A stretch of DNA of 64,000 nucleotides from Bostrychus sinensis (taxonomy: Eukaryota; Chordata; Actinopteri; Gobiiformes; Eleotridae). The notes beneath the pieces were generated by a model. That model was not told the origin of the DNA, did no database searches, and saw nothing but the letters and a program-made list of their open reading frames with translations. Each line of letters opens with the position of its first letter. The first letter of the stretch is position 1. This document shows positions 33,716 through 43,580 of the stretch, piece by piece. The translations under genes and the position numbers were made by a program. Where the stretch lies: positions 27,171,206 through 27,235,205 of the forward strand of contig CM036252.1 of NCBI GenBank assembly GCA_020698575.1, given 5' to 3'.

Positions 33716-33995
33716 AGAGGAGCCAAAAGCCCCAGCCGTCCGCCAAATGAGCATTATGCAATCTCTCCCCGATTGTCCGGGCTTTCGGGGCAGTTAGTGT
33801 TTCTCAATGGCCTCTTGTTTTGCAGATGAGAACTGAGTGATACAGGGCTTCACCTCGGCCATGCAGATGAGCACTTTCAATGGAAATCTTGAGTTTCTTC
33901 AAAGTCGGATCACAACACAACAAGCATTCATAGACCCTTAGCCCCTGGACTTTTAGTGAACAGGCCAGTTCCTCTGTGCACCACATGGCAAGGAT
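33716..33995. other. Repeat-free block, possible conserved non-coding element
   Basis: Balanced composition, no repeat ends, and words such as AAATGAGCATTATGCAAT and GCCATGCAGATGAGC (octamer and homeobox-like). No exon-like frame. Inference only. Confidence 0.25.
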
Positions 33996-34239
33996 GCTCA
34001 AGGGCTAAATGCATTAACCTGATATTGCTCAGTTTGTCAAATAGCTAGAGGGAAATCTGTAAGCACTAAGACAAGAAATACAAAGCATAGGTGATGACAT
34101 GCACAGCTGTTGTGCTGCAACATCAAATGATTCAAAAGAAATAAGTCTAAATGTCAGCTTTTCATACCCAAGGCCAATCAACACATGTCAAAATACAAAA
34201 CATTGAAAGATACTGTTTGGTCAGTAACTTAAAGGCCAC

Positions 34240-34575
34240 CGGTCCTATACAGCGCTTTTCTAGACACTTAAAAGTCACTTTACAATTTGTTGCATTATTC
34301 ATTCACTCATTCACACTCAGTGGTGGTAAGCCACTTGTAGGCCACTGTAATCACAGCTGCCCTGGGGCAGAATATTGGAGCTGTGGCTGCCATGCCGCAC
34401 CTATGGTCTCTCCAACCACCACCAGAAACACAATCACATTTATACAGGAAAGATGGGTGAACTGTCTTGTCCCAGGAGCCAAAAACCAGACAGTATATAA
34501 TTCTTGGTAGTAGGGACTGATCCGCCAGCCTTTCAGTTAGAGGGCAAATGGCTCTACCTACTGAGCTACTTCCAC
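34240..34575 (-). repeat. tRNA-derived SINE (family S2), near full length
   Basis: The minus-strand head is AAGTAGCTCAGTAGGTAGAG (A box) near 34570 and GGCGGATCAGTCCC (B box) near 34520. The body includes ATCTTTCCTGTATAAATGTG, GCAGCTGTGATTACAGTGG and the tail TTTACAATTTG read in reverse, ending in AAAGCGCTGTATAGG near 34245. The tail is the same as the isolated tails at 54407-54472 and 55168-55262. Confidence 0.85.
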
Positions 34576-34594
34576 TTTCTGGTCTGCTGTGGCA

Positions 34595-34618
34595 ATTATT
34601 ATTATTATTATTATTATC
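34595..34618. repeat. (ATT)n microsatellite
   Basis: About seven ATT units lie just 5' of the SINE head on the minus strand. Confidence 0.95.
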
Positions 34619-35159
34619 AAATGTTTAATATGGACTTTTGCCAGTAAAACCTGTTGAACCCGCAAAGCCACTGAGATTGGGCCATCAAATGTTAAGATTT
34701 CTTTTTCAGCCTTACTCGGGCATACATCACCTTTCTCATTCAAAATTCTTCTATCCATTCAGTCACTCTATTGTGATACTTTATTAAAATGGGACGGCCT
34801 TTTACCCAGTGAGCCATGGAGTAGGCTAACGCAGACATATGGAGATGAAGTATTGACTGAGAGGTATAAGGCTGTCACAGAAGTCTAAAGAAATTATGGT
34901 AATGTCCCTGCTGCAATAATTATTAATCATAATGAATGTGAAGTTAAAGCCCAGTCACATATCACTTCATCTTTTAACTCCGAGGATCATTCATACAAAT
35001 AGATGAAGTCACAGAATGGTGTCATTTTCATTCGACATTAACGCTGATGCTATAACTATGCACACAGAATAGAGCTGATTCCATATAAGAGGTGGAAGAA
35101 GTACTCAAAATCTGTTATCAAGTTAAAGCATTGTTATATCAAAATTTGAACTCAACAAA
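34619..35159. other. Unclassified AT-rich DNA
   Basis: No repeat ends or gene recognised. Confidence 0.4.
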
Positions 35160-35189
35160 AGCATAGTAAGATTTTTTTTTTTTAGATAG

Positions 35190-35300
35190 TAAAAGAACTA
35201 CTACTGCTTCTTCAATTATGACTAGCACTACTAATACTACTGCTACAAATATCACTATCTGCTTCTACTTCTATTACTATAATACATGCTACTACTATCA
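35190..35300. repeat. Degenerate (TAC)n-rich tract 1
   Basis: Runs of CTACTACTGCTTC and CACTACTAATACTACTGC form an imperfect TAC/ACT triplet tract. It continues after the insertion at 35311-35826. Confidence 0.8.
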
Positions 35301-35308
35301 CAACAAAG

Positions 35309-35826
35309 GATAGACCAATTATCGGCCAGGCTGATTATCTGTGCCGATATTCTACATTTTGACGCGCATCAGCATCGGCAGTGAAAGCTGTGCATATCAC
35401 ACACGGCAGAGAGGAGAAAAAGTTTTGCCAAATGAAGGTCCAGTGAGCAGATATTTATTAGAAAATGATTTACTGCAGAAAACTTTAGGGAGCTATTTAT
35501 TTAAGTTTTCATTTAACTTCATAAGACATGTTGCTGAGCCTGGGGGCTCCCTCCACCTTTTGTTAGAATTTTAAAACAAAGATGTCTATTGTCTAAAAAA
35601 AAAAAAAAAAACTAAAAAAAAAAACTTTAACATGTCGCAAATCTGATAAGCTGTTTAATAAACATATGCTTAAAGGCATTTAAACAAATTTAAGTTTTAG
35701 AGTTTGTATTATACAAAATTTTGACGCCAATATTTTCCCTTTAACTGCAAATGAATATCAGCTGCAAATATCGGTTATTGGCCCTCTTGATCACTAATAA
35801 TTGGTATCTGACCTGAAAAAAACATA
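35309..35826. mobile_element. hAT-like MITE with TAGACC ends
   Basis: GATAGACCAATTATCGG on the left is inverse to CCGATAT...-type sequence ending in ATATCGGTCTATC on the right, and both sides contain more TATCGG words. The left-end sequence is a familiar teleost type (TAGACCGATATCGG). No matching 8-bp duplication was found, so ends may be altered. It interrupts the TAC-rich tract. The 77-codon frame inside matches nothing. Confidence 0.6.
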
Positions 35827-35839
35827 TCGGTCTATCTGT

Positions 35840-36080
35840 AATCACAGCCACTACTTCTTACCTTATTACTACTACTCATGGCACTACTACTAATATTACT
35901 GTGCTACTACTATCACTACTACTGCTTCTACTCTTACTCCTGCTACTACTATTGCTACTCCTACCATTACTATCAGCTACTACCATCGCTACTGCTATTA
36001 TTATTAGGCCTACTTCAACTGCTACTACAACAACTAGTACTGCTTCTGCTCTCACTATCACTATTGCAATTTCTTCTACT
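35840..36080. repeat. Degenerate (TAC)n-rich tract 2
   Basis: Around 240 bp of imperfect TAC/ACT triplets. The tract leaves several frames open on both strands, coding for runs of Leu, Tyr, Ser or Val; these are composition effects, not genes. Confidence 0.85.
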
Positions 36081-36187
36081 ACACCACCATGTAGGTCAAA
36101 AGTACTTTTACTGATTTCAAGATTTACAAATTTACTTGAATAAAAGTATACATTTTTGAATAAAAGTGTATATTTCCTTCTAGCATT

Positions 36188-36819
36188 TGTTACAACCAGC
36201 TCAGCTAGGGTAAAGGGAAGTAACACAACCAAGATGTAAAATGGTAAATTAAAGTTGGCAATTTATTTATAAGGGAAGTGTAAGTGGAAAGTAACAAAAG
36301 TGCCTCCAAGGGCAGATTGTCTAACACAAACAATATTAACAATAAATGCAAAAATAGAAAAAGGAGACTCCAGTACAGAGTGTAGGCGTAAGGATAACTG
36401 TATAAAAATTGTACTATTTTTATTTTAGTCACAAAACCATCAACAAGTGACCCTAGTGTCTCAATTAAACAAAAGTAACAAGTCACTCACTACTAGTATA
36501 CAGGCTAGAGTGATGAACCGAGAGACACAGCATAGTCAGAGGCGAGCTGTTCACAGAGTCCCAGCCGCCCAGCCGGGTGGTGGGCGTTCACTTTTATTGG
36601 GAGCAGCCTTGGCAGGTGGAAACTCCGGATTGGTGCAGGGTTAGAGTGCCGGACCAATCAGTGGAGCCGCCAGCAGGAGCCAACCAGGGTCAGGTAGAAA
36701 GGCTGGGCCACCAACCAGAGCTAGGAACCCAAGCAGCAGTTGTTGCATTCAAAATAAGACAGGTTAATGGGACATGTGGGCAGCACGGGTAGGCGGGCCC
36801 AGGCCAAGCGCCGTAACAC
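36188..36819. mobile_element. Possible solo LTR (TGTTAC...GTAACA)
   Basis: A 632-bp segment starts TGTTACAACC and ends CCGTAACA, the TG...CA ends of an LTR with a 6-bp inverse. It is much more GC-rich in its right half (GGTGGTGGGCG, GGGCGGGCCCAGG-like words) than the TAC-rich DNA on both sides. AATAAA and TATAAA-type signals occur on both strands. The adjacent bases (CATT / CGTT) are not a clean duplication. Orientation and family are unknown, and it may be another kind of insertion. Confidence 0.35.
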
Positions 36820-36859
36820 GTTAAAAATATGTACATTTTTGTAAAAATGTACTTAAGTG

Positions 36860-37230
36860 CTTCTATCACTACTACTACTGCCACTTTTATTACCGCTACT
36901 AGTGCTAGTACAACTAATATTAATATCTGCTAACACTAATACTGCTACTTCTACTGTATTTAGACTACAAGTGCTACTACTACTACCACCACCACTACTA
37001 TAATTCCTCCTTCTACTAACTACTTTGCCATAATTTAGGTCAAAAATACTTCAACTGTTAGAGATTTTACACATTTTCTTCAGCAAAGTAACAATCTATA
37101 CCTAAAACCTTCTCAACTAAAAATAAACAAGTGCTAACATTACTGCTACTACAACTATTACTACAACTACTCCAACAACTACTACTGCTGCACCTCCCAC
37201 TATTACAATTTCCACTACTAATAACGTTGC
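36860..37230. repeat. Degenerate (TAC)n-rich tracts 3 and 4 in a repeated module
   Basis: Two TAC-rich tracts (about 36860-37010 and 37130-37215) are each followed by GCCATAA(T/G)TTAG and later an AAAATAAACAATCT-type block, so the triplet tract plus its flank forms a unit of roughly 230-250 bp. The flank also appears after tract 2 (GTAGGTCAAAAGTACTT). Confidence 0.6.
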
Positions 37231-37876
37231 CATAAGTTAGATAAGGTAAAAAAAATACTGATTCAGAGATTGTTAGTTTTTCTTGAAAATAAACAATCTT
37301 TCCTTAAAACCTACTTAAAAATGTATAGTATGTTTTAGAAAAATGTTATTAGAAAGTACCTCAAAATGTACTTCAGTGAATTACTTGAGTAAAAGTAGCT
37401 TTAATCTTTAAGTTTCTTTCTACCACTTCTTCATACATGCAAAATATAGAATCCACAGCTGCCGTAGCATTGCTAAGCCGTGCACCTGTCAGATATGCAG
37501 AGAACATGTTGGAGGAATGTATGTAGCATCTCAAATTCATTTCTATGCAAATATGCTAAACGCAGCCAAAACAAATCAGTGAATGTAAATGTGTGCACGC
37601 CAACAGGTTAGCACAGGCTCGACGTTCCCACTCAAAGTCTGTGCAGATACATGGACAGTATGGAGAGACTTGGACTGGTGTGTGGGTGAATGTGGGCTGT
37701 GTCTGTGCAAGCGTACTTCTCATGTTTGCATATAGAACGTCCATGAAGTCGGATGCCAAAGAAGTTGATAATCTCCCCCTAGTGGCTGGCTGCAGTGTTG
37801 AAAAAATAGACATTAAAATAGTAATGATTCTTATTTTCTAAATAAATGTTTAAAATCAGAATAACATAATTTGACC

Positions 37877-37907
<31 letters not shown>

Positions 37908-38464
37908 GAAAAGAAACAAAAAAACGCCTCTACAGTGGCCATGAGTCTACAATTTGCAATGTTTTTTTGTTTATTTTTATTAATTTGGCATATAATATTT
38001 AGCTCTGGCAATGATTTAGAGCTTGACTAGGCTTAAGTGCTGTGTCTTAACATTTGGGTGCACAGACATAACTAATGCAGACCGTTCATTCAGCCAATCA
38101 GAAAAGAGGACTCAGACACTATGGTAAAAGGTCAGATTGATGCCAGTTATTAATAAAAACAGAATATATACATTTTCAAAAAACAATCCTTAGAAAAATG
38201 GATATATGGATATAACTAATGTAACTTTAAAATATATACATTTTACAAACTTCCTGCTATGCTTTGGACACCATAGAACTATACAGATGATTAAAGATGA
38301 TATAGACTGTGACTAATTGGCCACTGACCAGGGTGCATCCTGCCTTGGGCCCATAGTTGTTGGTATAGGCTCTACCCACTAATGCAAATAAGTGGAACAT
38401 AAATAAAATATATTGATTGTGGCATTTGATTTGTTTTAATTCTAGACCATATTTCAAAGCTATA
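37231..38464. other. Unclassified DNA with an A-rich run
   Basis: An A-rich run lies at 37878-37920. Otherwise no repeat ends or gene recognised; overlapping frames at 37556-37841 match nothing. Confidence 0.4.
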
Positions 38465-40066
38465 CAGTGGGGCAAAAAAGTATTTAGTCAGCCACCAATT
38501 GTGCAAGTTCTCCCACTTAAAAAGATGAGAGAGGCCTGTAATTTTCATCATAGGTATACCTCAACTATGAGAGACAAAATGAGAAAAAAAAAATCCAGCA
38601 AATCACATTGTCTGATTTTTAAAGAATTTATTTGCAAATTATGGTGGAAAATAAGTATTTGGTCAATAACAAAAGTTCATCTCAATACTTTGTTATATAT
38701 CCTTTGTTGGCAATGACAGAGGTCAAACGTTTTCTGTAAGTCTTCACAAGGTGTTCACAAACTGTTGCTGGTATTTTGGCCCATTCCTCCATGCAGCTCT
38801 CCTCTAGAGCAGTGATGTTTTGGGGCTGTCGCTGGGCAACACGGACTTTCAACTCCCTCCAAAGATTTTCTATGGGTTTGAGATCTGGAGACTGGCTAGG
38901 CCACTCCAGGACCTTGAAATGCTTCTTACGAAGCCACTCTTTCGTTACCCGGGCAGCGTGTTTGGGATCATTGTCATGCTGAAAGACCCAGCCACGTTTC
39001 ATCTTCAATGCCCTTGCTGATGGAAGGAGGTTTTCACTCAAAATCTGACGATACATGGCCCCATTCATTCTTTCCTTTACACGGATCAGTCGTCCTGGTC
39101 CTTTTGCTGAAAAACAGCCCCAAAGCATGATGTTCCCACCCCCATGCTTTACGGTAGGTATGGTGTTCTTTGGATGCAACTCAGCATTCTTTCTCCTCCA
39201 AACACGACGAGTAGAGTTTTTACCAGAAAGTTCTATTTTGGTTTCATCTGACCATATGACATTCTCCCAATCCTCTTCTGGATCATCCAGATGCTCTCTA
39301 GCAAACTTCAGACGGCCTGCACATGTACTGGCTTTAGCAGGGGGACACGTCTGGCACTGCAGGATTTGAGTCCCTGGCGGCGTAGTGTGTTACTGATGGT
39401 AGCCTTTGTTACTTTGGTCCCAGCTCTCTGCAGGTCTTTCACTAGGTCCTCCCGTGTGGTTCTGGGATTTTTGCTCACCGTTGTTGTGATCATTTTGACC
39501 ACGGGGTGAGATCTTGCGGGGAGCCCCAGATCGAGGGAGATTATCAGTGGTCTTGTATGTCTTCCATTTCCTAATAATTGCTCCCACAGTTGATTTCTTC
39601 ACACCAAGCTGCTTACCTATTGCAGATTCAGTCTTCCCAGCCTGGTGCAGGTCTACAATTTTGTTTCTGGTGTCCTTTGACAGCTCTTTGGTCTTGGCCA
39701 TAGTGGAGTTTGGAGTGGGACTGTTTGAGGTTGTGGACAGGTGTCTTTTATATAGATAACCAGTTCAAACAGGTTCCATTAATACAGGTAACGAGTGGAG
39801 GACAGAGGAGCCTCTTACAGAAGAAGTTACAGCTCTGTGAGAGACAGAAATCTTGCTTGTTTGTAGGTGACCAAATACTTATTTTCCACCATAATTTGCA
39901 AATAAATTCTTTAAAAATCAGACAGTGATTTTCTGGATTTTTTTTTTCTCATTTTGTCTCTCATGGTTGAGGTATACCTATGATGAAAATTACAGGCCTC
40001 TCTCATCTTTTTAAGTGGGAGAACTTGCACAATTGGTGGCTGACTAAATATTTTTTTGCCCCACTG
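38465..40066 (-). mobile_element. Near-intact Tc1-like transposon (1602 bp)
   Basis: The element starts CAGTGGGGCAAAAAAGTATT at 38465 and ends with the inverse at 40066, between TA dinucleotides (38463-38464 and 40067-40068). The inverted repeats (38465-38665 and 39868-40066) are about 200 bp and differ at roughly five places, including a 2-bp indel. Each has an outer and an inner direct repeat (AAGTATTTAGTCAG at the tip, AAGTATTTGGTCA inside), the IR/DR layout. The size is the usual one for Tc1. The transposase reads on the minus strand and is broken by two small deletions. Copies with these ends are very common in teleosts and, as I recall, are also reported in lampreys. Confidence 0.97.
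38682..39701 (-). pseudogene. Tc1 transposase, two frameshifts
   Basis: The coding region starts with MAKTKELSKDTRNKIVDLHQ at 39701 and ends in GYITKY plus stop at 38682; it would give 340 residues, the normal size. The N-terminal part has the paired-type helix-turn-helix. The catalytic core keeps WSDET (first D, codon at 39246-39248), QHDNDPKH (second D) and PIENLW (E), with exactly 34 residues between the second D and the E (DD34E). A 2-bp deletion near 39493-39498 (in CCCCGTGGTC) and a 1-bp deletion near 39315 (in CAGGCCGTC) put it in three frames. As it stands it cannot make full-length transposase. The minus-strand frame of 165 codons at 38682-39179 is the C-terminal half. Few other changes are visible, so inactivation looks recent. 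Confidence 0.95.
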
Positions 40067-40068
40067 TA

Positions 40069-42029
40069 CATAACCAGAAGTTAAAAATGGCACCTTAACA
40101 TGGCCCTGACGTTTCTCCAATGTACCTCTCCACATACACAACATTGATTGACAGCTGTTGGTTTTTGCACCTCTCTCACAAATTTATGTGACTGTGACCA
40201 CAGAAAAAACAGCAGTACCTGACCTGCACAGACCACTGTGTGAGTTCTGACACATCCACTTCAGCCCTGCTCCAGACCCTCCACACACATACATGGAATT
40301 ACGACACTATTCATAGAAAGAAGAAATGTGTAAGTGTAATTTGCAAAAACAACCTTTTGACTCATTGATTGGTGATTGAGTCAGAGCTTGATCAAGTCCT
40401 TTCATTCAAAACATAAAAACATCTAAAGTGTAATGTTTTGACTGCAAAAATTAGCAATTCATTTTTGATTTTTATACTTCATGTTTAGTCAATACTAGTA
40501 ATTCTCTTCTTGGGACCCCAAATTTTCTCTTAAAATTTTGTTGGTAGCCATGCACATTTGCATTTTACAATATTTTAGTCTCGAGTTGTCAGGAAGAGCA
40601 TCTGGTGTAAAACCTATGCCAAATCAAAATGGAAAAAGAAAAGAAAAGAGGAATCTTTTATTCCACATAAAACTAAACCTGTAACTTCATAAACTACAAT
40701 GTTCTGCAATTCTCTATACTCCACAACTTGCTAAGAGCATGCCTGTTACCCACTCTATGGTTCCAACCGGCAAGTTGAGAATACAGGGTCTCAGCCAGAG
40801 GATCGCAAATAGTGGGTTGGGTCATAGAGAGCTTAATTTAAAAAAAAGAAAAAAAAAAAGAAAATTGAAATTTCTCCAGTAATTAAAAAAAAAATAACTT
40901 ATTTATTTTAACTGTGATGACTATGGGTTACAGTTTATGAAAACTTAAAATTTTGTATAAAATATATAAGATTACACAATTATCAGAAATTGGATCCCAC
41001 AATCAAACAAACTGAAAAACAATACTATGTCGACAAATAAGAAAACTTTACCATGAAAAGCTAAGAGCTATTCCACTAATGTCAGTGTTCAAACTGAAGT
41101 GTGTCACATGTCTTGTTATAGCTGATGCCTACGGAGAATATGGATATGACAAATTAAAAATAGCTTAGTTCTAATGAGAACTGCAGCGTACGATAGAGAA
41201 AGGTCAGATTCTGTTGTCGAGCGGATGATTGTAGAAAAATAATGTCAGCGGGAAAGGCTACATCTGAAACAGAGGCAGTTGAAAGGTCAGTACGGAAACA
41301 AGCAGTCTGTTATTACTGGTTTATGAAATCTGCTCAAACACAGCAAATCATTTGACTCTGAGTTAGAGGAACTCGGGGTATGGGTAGATTGACTTTTTAT
41401 TAGTCATGCACAAGTAGAAATCATTTTGCAGTGGTTAAACTGTATTATTTATGGGCAACATTGATTCGTTCTAAGGCTGCGCTTGTTGTCTAGTTAACCA
41501 TACTAAATACAGTGTTACATAAATACAGTTCATATGCTCGCTAGTGACAGCTATTTGCTTTGAAACAGCTGGGTGACACCACACTTATGGCAGGGCAATA
41601 AAGCTAAAAAAAAAAAAAAACATTTAAAATTAAACTCTCAGCTGATTTACTGATGACATTTCTAAAATGCTTGTACAAAACAACAGCAACAACAAGTAGC
41701 AGCAGTAGCAGCAGTGTACATTACTGTCACAGTGACACCAAATGTTTTTTTTGTGTTAGCCCTCTCTCCCTCTTGAGGCTCAGTTAGCACTGTACATCAC
41801 ACATGCTGTTAGTTTTTGCCAAACTGCTGCCACCTGCTTAACACTAAACAAAGGCAATAAAGAGGTAATATGAGAAGGGATCTCTGCCATTATTAGTGGT
41901 TTTAGTTTCTGCAGAATCTCCACAGAGATGATTTTAACTTAGCCCTTAGCGCTAGCAGTAGCATTAGCCACAACACAGGAAACACTGCAGCGCTAAGACG
42001 ACGCTATTTACGCTAAACTCAATTTTATG
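40069..42029. other. Unclassified AT-rich DNA
   Basis: Contains A-rich runs (40835-40865, 41606-41621) and a small AGCAGCAGTAGCAGCAG stretch near 41698. No repeat ends or gene recognised. Confidence 0.4.
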
Positions 42030-42099
42030 ATAGGGTTATTTCAAAATTAAAAACTGTGATTAATTGAAATAATTTGATTCATTGCCCAGCCATAGTAAC
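42030..42099. repeat. hAT terminal fragment
   Basis: TGTGATTAATTGAAATAATTT is followed by TTGCCCAGCCATAG, close to a known hAT end with TTTTGCCCAGCCCTA. TAGGGTTATTTCAAAATTAA at about 42030 could be the remains of the opposite end; the middle would then be lost. Confidence 0.5.
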
Positions 42100-43086
42100 A
42101 TAAGCTGTGTAAGCTGTTGTAAATAACGTTCCAGAGTACAATTACTTAAGTTAGTACTAATCAAGCTTTATTCTGCTGCATAAACTTAAATACTGTAGCT
42201 TTCTTGGCTCTTGCAAAACCTATGTAAAAGCACAGCAAATAGTTATAGAAATAGCCTATTATAAGTATATACAAGTTTTGGTAGCCAGAGGGGGGGTAAG
42301 CTCTTAAGCTCTTCTGGTGTGTCTGTAACAAAAGGATGAAAAAGTCTAATAATTTAAGCACAAACCTTGCCATGGCCTTTGTCTCGTTCATGGCTACAAA
42401 GTGGCCGTGCATGCATAAAGTGGAGCACCACGCTGCTATCGACTCGCTAAATAGCCTTGGTGCGATAGTGCAGTACTTTCTGGAGCATAATAAAGTGGAA
42501 AAACACAGAAGGGGACCGAGAGTTTAGAGCGGAGGAGGAGGAGGAGGAGAAGAGTGTCTCATGCCCTCAGCACAGCCAAATTCAGCTTTTAATTAAAACA
42601 CTATTAAACCCTGCGCTTTATAACCTCCTTTAGAGTGAGAAAGACAGGGAAAAAAAAGACGACTAAGAAGCTTGGGTTAGATTAAGCATTAAGGCCAAAA
42701 GCTCTCAAAAATCGTGTTAACTCATCTTTCCAAATGCAGTACAGTGGGGTTTTCTATGTTTGGCTGTGGGAAAACGGGGGAAGAGAATGAACATAAACAG
42801 TGAGCATAAGTGGCTTACAACAGTCTGGGTAAAAAAACACAAGTGATGGGCCAACAGTCAAATATAATTAAATCTCCTGTCACACACAATTTTGATTTCG
42901 CGCTCGGTATTTACACAGCTGACGGCATTTAAATGAATGTATTACACCAGAGACGCATGGCTGGAGCTGAGGCTTGTTATGGGTTGCCATGGTGACGCTA
43001 GCGGAGCATTTCAGCAGTAGCGGAGACAGAATAGGCAGAGGAGATAGGTCCATGGTTGTACAGGGCAGTACATGTCAGGTACACTC
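42100..43086. other. Unclassified DNA
   Basis: A GA-rich GGAGGAGGAGGAGGAGGAGA lies near 42531. Frames of 63-83 codons on both strands near 42161-42527 match nothing known. Confidence 0.4.
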
Positions 43087-43130
43087 TTTTTTTTTTTTTT
43101 TTTTTTTTTCCTTTTTCTCTTTTTTTCTCT
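43087..43130. repeat. Poly-T / T-rich tract
   Basis: A run of 23 T is followed by TTTC-rich sequence. It could be the tail of a retroposed element on the minus strand, but no body was recognised. Confidence 0.9.
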
Positions 43131-43297
43131 GTGTTGCTGAGAATATCATGCAACCTTTGGTCTACTATTTCTTGAGGTGATAAAAGAGCTTCTATGTGTT
43201 GCTAAAAACTTCAGTCTATTGGTTAAAACACATAATAAAAATGTTCAATTGGGCAAAAACTAAAAAGTCAAAGAATAAAATTGTCCAACAAAGCTTG

Positions 43298-43580
43298 TCT
43301 TGCTATATTATGCAAAATCGACTTTTCTAAGCTTTCTACCATGTTACAATGTTGTTCTGTCATCAAAAACATACCTAGAATTGTCCAAAAGACGGCAACA
43401 CTCTTCACTCTCCTGCACTCTGCTGGTCTCTTCACCCGTTTCTTAATGACACCAGTAGAGTACTTATTAAAAATGTTTTCTTTCAGTAAGATAAGGTTGT
43501 TAAAGGTTGTAAAAAGTGAAATGTTGCTCTAGAGGTGACTAAGATTGATTTAAAATATGAATAAAGCATAATATATCCAC
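43298..43580 (+). repeat. MITE-like repeat family A, copy 4
   Basis: It contains CTATATTATGCAAAATCGAC, AAGCTTTCTACCATGTTACA, CATCAAAAACATACCTAGAA and the right end AAAGCATAATATATCC. The ends are inverse around TATTATGC/GCATAATA, and the length (283 bp) is close to the copy at 28045. Confidence 0.7.

Noticed and set aside
35309..35826. Clean hAT call with target duplication
   Set aside because: The 8-mers next to the TAGACC ends do not match, so it is listed only as hAT-like.
35876..36232. Open frames of 78-118 codons on both strands, rich in Leu, Tyr, Val or Ser
   Set aside because: They are produced by the imperfect TAC triplet tract, which lacks stops in several frames; the residues are low-complexity and the two strands are open at once.
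38417..38716. Frame with PPIVQVLPLKKMREACNF, repeated at 39911-40144
   Set aside because: Both are translations of the two inverted repeats of the Tc1 element, not genes.
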